Positions 47,030 through 56,659 of a DNA stretch of 64,000 nt are shown in pieces (the first letter of the stretch is position 1; every line of letters starts with the position of its first letter). This stretch comes from Acheta domesticus (lineage: Eukaryota > Arthropoda > Insecta > Orthoptera > Gryllidae): positions 138,654,303-138,718,302 of the forward strand of contig JAHLJT010009436.1 in the NCBI GenBank assembly GCA_031308135.1, in the 5' to 3' direction. Under the pieces are notes generated by a model. It had not been told where the DNA came from, searched no databases, and worked only from the letters and a program-made list of their open reading frames with translations. The translations under genes were made by a program, and so were the position numbers.

Positions 47030-48597
47030 GTGAGTTGTGTTTATTCGCACGTAAGAACCAATGTTAATTGTTTCGCTTTGTACAGCCCTGAATTTTGGAA
47101 TTTGAAGGCTGGGATGATTTTTTTCCAAGAGCCTAAAATTATTCTTAACTTTTGGGAGGGGTTTCAGATTTTTCCTAAGGTTTTTTGATTTTGGTGTTAT
47201 TTCATCCGTAAGAACCAATGTTAATTGTTGGAATTTGAAGGCGGGATTGATTTTTTCCAAGAGCCTAAAATTATTCTTAACTTTTCGAAGGGGTTTCAGA
47301 TTTTTCCTAAGGTTTTTTGATTTTGGTGTTATTTCACCCGTAAGAACCAATGTTAATTGTTCCGCTTTGTACAGCCCTGAGTTTTGGAATTTGAAGGCGG
47401 GATTGATTTTTTTCCAAGAGCCTAAAATTATTCTTAACTTTTGGGAGGGGTTTCAGATTTTTCCTACGGTTTTTTGATTTTGGTGTTATTTCACCCGTAA
47501 GAACCAATGTTAATTGTTTCGCTTTGTACAGCCCTGATTTTTGGAATTTGAAGGCTGGGATGTTTTTTTTCCAAGAGCCTAAAATTATTCTTAACTCTTG
47601 GGAGGGGTTTCAGATTTTTCCTAAGGTTTTTTGATTTTGGTGTTATTTCACCCGTAAGAACCAATGTTAATTGTTTCGCGCTGTACATCCCTGATTTTTG
47701 GAATTTGAAGGCGGGGTTGATTTTTTTCCAAGAGCCTAAAATTATTCTTAACTTTTGGGAGGGGTTTCAGATTTTTCCTAAGGTTTTTTGATTTTGGTGT
47801 AATTTCACCCGTAAGAACCAATGTTAATTGTTTCGCTTTGTACAGCCCTGAATTTTGGAATTTGAAGGCGAGGATGATTTTTTTCCAAGAGCCTAAAATT
47901 ATTCTTAACTTTTGGGAGGGGTTTCAGATTTTTCCTACGGTTTTTTGATTTTGGTGTTATTTCACCCGTAAGAACCAATGTTAATTGTTTCGCTTTGTAC
48001 AGCCCTGAATTTTGGAATTTGGAGGCGGGGATGATTTTTTTCCAAGAGCCTAAAATTATTCTTAACTTTTGGGAGGGGTTTCAGATTTTTCCTAAGGTTT
48101 TTTGATTTTGGTGTTATTTCACCCATAAGAACCAATGTTAATTGTTTCGCTTTGTACAGCCCTGATTTTTGGAATTTGAAGGCGGGGATAATTTTTTTCC
48201 AAGAGCCTAAAATTATTCTTAACTTTTGGGAGGGGTTTCAGATTTTTCCTAAGGTTTTTTGATTTTGATGTTTATTCGCCCATAAGAACCAATGTTAATT
48301 GTTTCGCTTTGTACAGCCCTGAATTTTGGAATTTGAAGGCGGGGATAATTTTTTTCCAAGAGCCTAAAATTATTCTTAAATTTTGGGATGGGTTTCAGAT
48401 TTTACAATTGATTTTGAGATAGATTCTGGGTGGGCGCTGCTAGCTTTAGACTAAAGCTAGCAGCGCCCACGATTTTCGGAAATCTAGAGGAGCCTAAAAT
48501 TCGGGAATAGAGCATTTAATTAGCCTAAAATTAGCCTAAAATTTTGGATATAGTTTGGTTGAGTTTGGTTTCTGGGCGCTGCTAGCTTTAGATGGCT
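47030..48597 (-). repeat. Right arm of the foldback element: inverted 157-bp units
   Basis: The same unit in reverse orientation. Landmarks TAAGAACC lie at 47052, 47209, 47341, 47498, 47655, 47812, 47969, 48126 and 48283. Spacing is 157 bp except one interval of 132 bp (25-bp deletion near 47229). The outermost ~180 bp mirrors 40094-40270. The arms would pair into a hairpin stem of at least 1.5 kb. Confidence 0.97.
48430..48470. repeat. Perfect palindrome of the terminal sequence, right arm
   Basis: The same 20-bp arms around a single A, placed as the mirror image of the left one. With the outer end at 48572-48590 the terminal motif occurs three times per arm. Confidence 0.95.
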
Positions 48598-48606
48598 AAA
48601 AATCTA

Positions 48607-49599
48607 GGCATGTGTGCCTCGTATGCTTCAATACATTCTGCCATGTTGGCACTAATTTACATTTTCTTACTGTATCAGTCAGGTAGCCTCGCCTAGTCAA
48701 TGTACCTTTCATTTTGTGTTATCATAGCAATGCAAGAGTTTTGTGAAATTGTTTGTGTTGTGTGTGAAGTTTTTTGTATTCTTTGATAACAAGTTCAAAA
48801 TTGAAAAAAAAAATTCTTTCACAAAATACTAACACAAAAACACGCAAAACATGTCGTCTCGTGTTCAAAACTACCGTTCTGACTGCCATTGTTGAGGCGA
48901 GTTTTTATAAGTTTTTGCCACAACAAATTGACGATCAACTCTTTGTATCACTAATATACGTTTTATTTATTTATTGCGGCTTTCCTGTGCATTCCTCTTC
49001 CTCGAAATAATTATTCTAAATTATTTTTGATATTTCCTATCCTTAAAATCGTGCCAACACAGTTTTATTTGTAAAATGTTAATATTTTGCCTCTTGGTAC
49101 AAACATAGCGTCAGTCACGTGACTTCGGCATGTTTGCATAAAAACCTGTTTAATTCTTTAATGGGGCCTCTAAAATTCATGTCACTGTATGCAAGCATTA
49201 GTTCAGCTTTGGGGCTCTCTAGTTCCTATCATTATACATGTTTTCAATATATTAATATTCACTCCAAAAGGTTCCTTTTTCCACATATGACCTCACATTC
49301 TTCTCATATCAACACTTCATGCTCTTAATATTTCGCGTTTCCCTGGTTCGATTCTTGTCAAACAAGTTTCACTTTACGCAGAGTAATTAGCGCCGTCAGA
49401 TTTTGACGTGCTATTACTTCTCCCATTCGGATTTCGCGTTCTCACAATTCGCTGATTTTGCGCGGCCGCGAGCTTCAACTGTCTTTTCATTAAAAAGCTC
49501 TCATGCCCCACCTCACTATCGCGAGCGCGTCGGCCAATCGCGACGTCTCGTTCATTAATAGCTTGCCGCTTGAAAGTTTTTGTACCTTTGTGTCGTTAT
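48607..49599. other. Right flank of the foldback element, nothing recognised
   Basis: No gene recognised. 49410-49540 is GC-richer. Confidence 0.4.
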
Positions 49600-50690
49600 G
49601 ACATTATCAAACCTGTATAAAATCAAATATTTAAGATGTTTTGGGGACATCTAACACTTGTAATTCATTACAGTATTTGCCAATAAGCGTATTTCATATC
49701 AAGCTTTGTGTTTTCCCGCTGGTTTATGAAATCATTTCTCTGGCTGGGATACTGCTCTATTTCATTCCATTCGTTAACTGTAATCTTGATTTCTCCACAA
49801 AGGCGTATTCCCCCTATTTGTTTTAGTAACCACAACTAAAGGTGTGGCCCATTTACTAGTAGACATTGTTGAAAATGTTTTCCTGTTGTAATCTACTCAA
49901 TTTACTTTTCATTGTCTACGTATAATGGTCCAAGGCTTAAAAACCTTCGGTGTATGCTTTTCCTTGAGCTCTAAATATGCTTCAAAGTTCTTGTATTCCC
50001 ATAATCCTAGCGTAAACATTTCTGGAAAGTCCTGCTTTGATTTTGCTACTAAAGCTGATTTCTCACACTGGGCTACTGACTTGATCCTCCTCACCGAAAT
50101 ATATTTAATTGAATATGCCCAGGTCCAAAACATTAGTGACGCCATATGTCCACAACACTAAACTGTAAGTCTACTTTTCTCTCTTTAAAAAGAAGCCTGC
50201 CTACTAAATTTCCCATTCACTTTAATATGGTTTGTACCAAATCCAAATACAGATTTATCAACTTTACTAACTGCCAGTGACCTTAATCTTTTGTATGTAT
50301 CCATTTATTTATGCTACAGAAGCTCCCATGTCTATTAAAAAGTTGACACTGCCATTGCGCCGCCACATATGCTACATTTTCAAACTTTTCATACTTTTCT
50401 TATCAGCGTACGTCGGTCTTGAAACCCCGTAATCGATGCAGTCCTCGGTGTCCGAGCTGCTATCACTATGCCTTTGCCTCTTCCACCGCCTTGCACTGCG
50501 TTCTATCTTGCACACCTGTCCCTCGCTCGTAATGTGAAGCGAGATATCTTTTGTGGCATGATACCTGGCAGCAATATATTGAAGTTTCTGTAATGATGGA
50601 TAATTAGTATTTTTAGTGCTTCAAACCTAATCATTTCTTCGGGCGTATGCAGAATTACAACGTCCCTAATAAATGACTCGTTCACGACCT
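49600..50690 (-). pseudogene. Ty3/gypsy gag-pol remnant, minus strand
   Basis: Read on minus, from right to left. A gag C-terminal piece reads RDVVILHTPEEMIRFEALK (near 50670-50610). A basic/acidic stretch follows, then a protease start FLIDMGASVA (DMGA for the usual DTGA, near 50345-50315). A pre-RT piece reads FPEMFTLGLWEYKNFEAYLEL (near 50050-49985). The RT entry reads STSKWATPLVVV (49862-49827) and a motif A-like KLDMKYAYWQI (near 49715-49680). Stops and frameshifts are frequent and the rest of RT is lost. Orientation is opposite to the gypsy copy at 36.8 kb; whether they are one family is unknown. Confidence 0.7.
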
Positions 50691-52897
50691 CTCACATCCT
50701 TCGGCCCGACACTTACACTCACATTTTTGCGCTAGCCCCTTAATTCTGTTACACAACAACTACGTGGTTGACTCTCGTTTCTATTTTGAGAACTTGTGGA
50801 GCCATAACGGTACACTTTTTTGCATTAAATTTGCAATTTTCGGAATTTCAGAGAATTCAACGGCAATGAAATCTGCGCCATTTTTAAGCATCCCTTGCTC
50901 TACCCGTGAGGGGAAAATTGAAGAAGAAATTTCGTTTAGTTCAACTAGAGGCCATGAGGATTTGAAAAGTTAATGGTTAACTTTTTGTTCGAATGGAAGG
51001 TAGTTCGCATATAAATGTAGTAAATTTTACATTTAACACACTCACGCATATAAAGCACTCAAGCAATTGTATAAACATTTTATAAAATTGTAAAAGTGTT
51101 GATCTTTACTGTAACTTCTCCTGCGTCGTCAGTATTGAACATTGACGTTCGCTTGCTTCAACAATGACTACTCATGAATTTCAGCCTCACTGTTGGGAAT
51201 GGTTCAAACTACGTTGTTCACCAGTTGTTTGCTCTATCAGTTTAATTAGAAGGTTGAAAAACTTTATACCGAGAACGTATGGATAACATTGTATATATAA
51301 TGCACACGCATTATAACTTATTTTCATTTGATGTATCACGAACACACAAAAATGCCAACTAATAATATTTGTTTATCATACGAAGTGTGCTAAATTATTC
51401 GAAATGTAATATGTAGTTCCACCAGAAGACAAAACGGCTGTACCCCTTCCCGTGCCCTACACGCTCTGTAAACTGATGTGACATCCTTGCTCTGGAAATC
51501 CAACTTGATGCTAGAGGGGACTAAAAACATACCATAAGTTAAAAATAATGCGATTAAGAATGTGCTTTTGAAGCACTAGTTTCGTAACCTTAAAATGGAG
51601 GTACTATAATATGTTTCATAAACTTTATGACTGTAGTAAGCCGTAGCAATAAATCACGAGATAAGAATGGATAAGTCCGATCATCAAAACTCAAAACAAA
51701 ACGTCGTAATCGAGGTTTTCAGGCCTGGAGATTTCGGCTTGTTCCAGGTCATCTCTTTTCAACTCTATGAGACGTTTCATTCAGAATCTACTCGCAGAGC
51801 GACCGCCAGAATCCCAAACGGCGCGCGAAGTGAATCGCCCTTTAACTCGCAGCTCTGCATTCGAAGCGCAACACGAGGACGCGGCGCGGTCGCCGAGTCT
51901 GCGACAATTTAACGCCTCAGCGGCCGTCAGCAGGGAGCCATTACGCCTTCGGTTGAGCGCGTCGCTTCAAGTCGATCTCAAGCCATTACTCTGGTTGACA
52001 CGCGGGATTATTCGCTCGACATCTCAGATTTTCTTAATCAGGGTTATTGAGCCGTCGGTGTTAAAATAGTGAGGTCTTATCAACTTTTTACACGGTATTT
52101 AGCCTGCATTCAATAACGTGGATTATATGCCCATTTCTTAATTTATATCCATTGAATTCTGAATATTTTGCATTATGAGCTGTAACAGAAACGAGACAAG
52201 CTTGTGATGAAGGATGTCCAACTTATATTATTCGACGCGTTTCTAATTTGGCTTCAAAAAGACCAACACCCCAAGATTCTCCTCATTGCGGAATCTCTGT
52301 GGGGCAGATGATTTTACGTGGCATTCGGGGAAGTCATCTAGAATATGTTACCATATTACTTACCCACCGGCAAATACAGCTGTTTTGAAGTATAAAGATT
52401 TTCTTTCTTTGCTATGGAAGTGACTCTAGATCTACGCAAGGCTCCAGATCTCCCTTCACCATTTTAATTATTACACTTTTACTTATGAATACCATCCGAA
52501 CATGACATAATAAGAATACTTATTGCGAAAAATATATAGAGAGAGAAATAATTACTTACAGGTAAAATTTATGTTTATGTATGATTTTTAATTAACTTTA
52601 ACATTGGTTGAAACTGTTGTTCAACAGGTCCTTTTAATTAAATCCCGTTTTTCATAGTCAAATACATCATACAACACATGCCACCAGAATCAGTTATTAA
52701 GTTTAAACAGAAACAAGCAAATATCTTTACCATCTATATCATTTTTTTGTTTCTCTTTTTACGACGTAGATTCAAGAAAGGTATGTAATAATGCCGAAAA
52801 AACGCCACTTTTCGTCAGATTAACACGTTTTTAGGGCGCTGGGACGAAAAAGTGGGTTTTTCATGCTCAAGAAATCTTTTCGTACTCCAAACGAAAA
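50691..52897. other. Intergenic stretch
   Basis: Mostly AT-rich. 51770-52050 is a GC-rich patch with a 100-codon plus frame without a known motif. Confidence 0.4.
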
Positions 52898-52899
52898 TA

Positions 52900-53473
52900 C
52901 AGTTTACTCTGGTTATAGTGAACTTCTGGGGACCAACATGTTTGGTTCACTATATCAGAGGTTCATTATATCCCATGATGTTAAAATCAAATACAGTTTC
53001 TCCACAATGATTTATTTTATTAATAAAGAGATACAGCATAATTCATTAGCAGCACGAACTGAAAATTTCAATATCATCAGTTCTCCTTAAAAACTCAATT
53101 ATTTTTAATTGTTTACTTCGTACATTTTTAATAGTAATTTCTTTAGATCTTTCTCCAGCCAGAGTTCCTGCTCTTTCCACACTTGATTCTGCATTGTCCT
53201 CTGTCTCTAAGAATCGTAATGCACTCTTGACACCTTTCAATGCCTCTTCCACTGTTGGAACACTGTCCTACTTCCCTACTACTCAGCTAATAACATACGA
53301 GATCCAATTAACTTCCAGAACATTTCCTAAGTTCACTTCAGTCGAGATTCAGGTTCACTATAACGAATCTTCTTATGCTTATTTCTAAGGTACGTGAAAC
53401 TGGACCAGTGTATTAAGTTCACTACAAACTGAGGGTTCACTATATCTGAGTTCATTATAACCGAAGTCGACTG
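52900..53473 (-). mobile_element. Pogo/Tigger-like element, internally deleted, 574 bp
   Basis: Ends CAGTTTACTCTGGTTATAGT and (reverse complement of right end) CAGTCGACTTCGGTTATAAT are imperfect inverted repeats, with TA on both sides (52898-52899, 53474-53475). Secondary GTTCACTATA motifs are subterminal, as in Tigger ends. The minus frame 53046-53252 reads EEALKGVKSALRFLE and ends near KQLKIIEFLRR, resembling the C-terminus of Tigger-type DDE transposases. So the 3' tail of a transposase gene survives and the rest is deleted. Confidence 0.65.
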
Positions 53474-53475
53474 TA

Positions 53476-56107
53476 ATTCTTCAGTGTTCCTGTCCTCGAT
53501 TCTGATCTAAAGAATCAAATTGATATGGAATGCACTTGTCTTTTTTATTTATCTTCAAAGTAATTATTCTTTGGCTTTTGATTGTTTCTCTCCTTCCGAC
53601 CTTTTTGTCATCGACCTTTCAAACGTTTACTGAGTATCTTTACATCAAGAGCAGAACCGCGAAGACGGCACTCCACCCTTGCCCCGTAACAAACTTTCGA
53701 ACTTACTCGCTATCTCACTCGTCTGAGCGTCCTTCGTAGAAGGCCCCAACTCCGGAAACTGCAGTAGAGGCGATGGAGCTTTGCCTTGCTTTCAGTAAAC
53801 GCCGTTTCAAGACGCAGCCAAGTCTGAAAATTACGGCCAGAACACAGAACATATTCCGTCTTTAATGTGCTGGAGGTTCCGTAAATTAAGATTACGGGTG
53901 AATCACTCAAACATGTTTGTGTCGTGAGGAAATTCATATTTACGAAATGTCGACTCAATATTTTGTAAGATGTTCAACGAGTTATTTTTAGTTGTTAGTT
54001 GTATTATGTCCTTAAGTTTCCATCAAATGATTTTTAAAGAAAGCTGTTATTCAGAAACTTTAAAGAATTAAAATTGGGAAACATATTTTTAAATATCGTT
54101 AATAACGTAGGGTATAAAAACATTAGAGGAGTTCGAAATTTCAGAAACTTTTCATGAAAATCGGAGCTTTGATTTATTATTCCTAAGTATTTTTTTTCTT
54201 TCTTCGTGCAAAAAAAGAAATAGAAAGTCTGGTAATCGACGAACATTCTCGTTTTCCGACAAGATCTAATTGCACTGTTTTTGCAACAAATACTTTTCTA
54301 ATATTAACAATATTTATATTATTGCATTGCATTTTGAAAGATCTTTAGAATGATGGAGAAAAAATATATACTTCCTGTTGCGGCTGTAAACACCCGTTTG
54401 GAAAGCGCGCTGACCAAGCAGCGCACTGCAACGGGCGAGACAACAAGGGAAGGCACCGAACCGTGGAAGACGCCTGCAAACGGGCAGCAAGCGAACATTC
54501 GGCGAACCTACACCCCAGAAGCGAGTCTGCGGCGCCGAGGACGTCATAAGCCGGCGCCGCCACCGCCGAGGCAGTGCAGAGATTACTGAAGTGCCCGAGT
54601 TAGAGTTGTGATTAAGTGATAGTGTGAACGAACCGGCTTAGATATTGTTATTCCGCCTCTTGGTATATTGATTGACTGTGCAAGTATTTGGTACATCTCA
54701 CGGTATAACGGAAACTTGGCTTGATTAATGGTACATTCTTTTGGGTTACCGGAATGATACATTATTGTATAAAAGCTGTGTGTGTGTAAAATAAAAAATC
54801 TGGTTCACGAAGTCTGCCTGTTTTTTCTGAACATAACACTTCCATTTAAAAAATCAAAATTGTGTCAATATTTCACAAAGATATTTGCTGTGGACAACTT
54901 AGGTGGTCCACACTGTATAATTCCCAAGAAAACATCAGCGATAGACATAATTCCGATTCTGGCGCGTGATATGCAGATACTTGTAGCAAATGTTGGAAAT
55001 CAATAACTTACTTATTATTCCACGAAGTATTTCATACGCCGGCTCGAGACTGTACCTGAAATATCACCCCACACCACGTACCAGCGTGTGATTGACTTCT
55101 TCAGCGATAACCCAACATTACGCGCTGGAGCGAGATCGGCAGTTGGTGTTGAGTTACTTTGCCACATCACGAACTATTTCTAAAAAATATGAATCTGTAA
55201 TACTTTTATATTTATTATGTGCGCATAATGCGCCGTAGAGTGGACTATTTGTGATAAAACGTTGGAAGATGGAACGTAGACAACTTTTTTTGAAAGAAAA
55301 GTGGTTGTAATCTTTTGTTCAAGCGAGTGAGAGGCGACAGAATAGTACGTTTTTTATTTAAATGTAACATACAAATTGTTGTTCACTATGAGTATAGGAG
55401 GCAATATGTAAACGAACAACTGAATTTTGCTTGTTGGAAAAGAGCTCAAGAAGAGAATTAATGACAACTACGTTCACTTACATTTGACTCTGTCTTCAAT
55501 ACTCATTGTTTTATTTGTTGGAATGATGGTACCAGGATTTGTGAAGAAACAAACCAAAAAGCCTCCCTCAAAACGCAATCTAATTCCCTGTGAGGAAATT
55601 AGCTGTTAGAGAAACGTTTATGACTAGCGAGAAATCTTATTGATGATTTTGGACTTCCTTTGGTATATCGCGTAGTGACAGTAAATGTCTTAGTAGATGC
55701 AGATGCTCACTATTATTTAATGGAGCACGGAAGCACGGCACCAGACCCCAGAGAAGTCAGGAACACAAATTATAGAAAGGTCCGCAAAGATGAGTTAGAA
55801 TCATCGATGGAAACTATTTTTAGTTTTCTCGGAAATAGTGACGAGGAATACCAATTACTATTAAAGAATTAATAAATGTAATTAAAGGAGATTTTCTTTT
55901 ACATCTAAAAATTCTTCCTGAAAAGTATGGGCGTGTTATACTGATATAATCAAGAATACATTATGTTGTCCGTTTCAAGGATTCACAGATACTCCGCGCG
56001 ATCAAATACGTTCTTATTGATTCCGTGAGTATCGGAGTGTTAAACATTTAACAATGTCAATTTCTTGTTCACAATTGCAGCAAGCTTGATAAGTAAAACG
56101 AGTGCGC
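53476..56107. other. Intergenic stretch left of the Transib element
   Basis: A GC-richer patch at 54380-54590 and a small plus frame at 55660-55872 (70 codons, acidic C-terminus, starts MVYRVVTVNVL) were noted. I recognise neither. Confidence 0.4.
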
Positions 56108-56112
56108 CGCCG

Positions 56113-56151
56113 CACAGTGTGTAATTTCGGCCATCTATACGCTAGAAATTC
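56113..56151 (+). repeat. Transib left terminal inverted repeat
   Basis: 39 positions matching the right end in blocks: 1-15 (heptamer CACAGTG plus TGTAATTT), 21-26 (ATCTAT) and 32-39 (AGAAATTC); 30 of 39 identical. The heptamer-gap-second block layout resembles a 23-spacer recombination signal. Confidence 0.9.
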
Positions 56152-56476
56152 AAAATTTCAACTTTACCAAAACGGGTTACGTGTTTTGTATTTCGATTCT
56201 AGGAAGTCCAGAGTACATTGGAACGGTATTAGATTTCACAAGTGTTGACAAGCACAGCGGATGAGCGTGCCTAAACATGCTACAACTAGACTCAGTCCCT
56301 CGATGCTCTGATTCCTCCGCTTCAGTTCAGCGAGTTCTCTTGATTGGGATGCATCTTTACTTACGCTGAAGGTTTTCTTCGTTAACTAAGTGTATTCTGT
56401 GTTCTTTTTCCTAAATATTGTTGCCATTATTATTAGTTAATGAGCATCTGACGCCTTTAACAAGATCCTTTAAAAG

Positions 56477-56658
56477 GTGAGTAAAATTTATTTTGCGGGA
56501 AACTCATTTTGAAAGTTTATCGAAGGTTTTAGTTTAGAATACCCCCGAATTCTTTTTTGCGGCTGTACTAGTATTAAAGCTTGCTCTTTTGGGAACTGAT
56601 ATATGAAAAAATATTTTGCGAAAATTTGCGAATACATTTATTCTTTTATTTTTTTCAG
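56477..56658 (+). other. Probable 5'UTR intron of the Transib transposase gene
   Basis: Donor AAAAG before GTGAGTAA at 56477, and acceptor TTTTTTTCAG ending at 56658, two bases before the preferred ATG at 56660. Length 182 bp. The reading frame is open back to 56603, so translation from the earlier ATG is possible on unspliced RNA. Confidence 0.6.
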
Positions 56659-56659
56659 A

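Larger units (their letters stand above)
40094..48597. mobile_element. Foldback-type DNA transposon, 8504 bp, non-autonomous
   Basis: The element starts AGCCATCTAAAGC and ends with its reverse complement. It is flanked by the perfect 9-bp duplication AAAAATCTA (40085-40093 and 48598-48606). Long inverted arms (left ~1.74 kb, right ~1.56 kb) are made of 157-bp tandem units. The interior (41830-47030) contains a 352-bp tandem array and unique DNA. Long inverted repeats with internal tandem units and a 9-bp duplication match the architecture of Drosophila FB elements, which are thought to depend on a Mutator-like transposase. No transposase frame is visible, so this copy would need one from elsewhere. 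Clade assignment is inference from structure only. Confidence 0.88.

Noticed and set aside
41528..47688. Repeated ~65-134 codon frames in the foldback arms
   Set aside because: The 157-bp unit is not a multiple of three, so the frame changes with each unit; these are not proteins.
40085..48606. Large inverted repeat as an assembly artefact or CRISPR-like array
   Set aside because: The perfect 9-bp target duplication and transposon-like ends explain it better; the units have no spacer-repeat alternation.
55660..55872. 70-codon plus frame with an acidic end
   Set aside because: Too short and unrecognised; not called as a gene.
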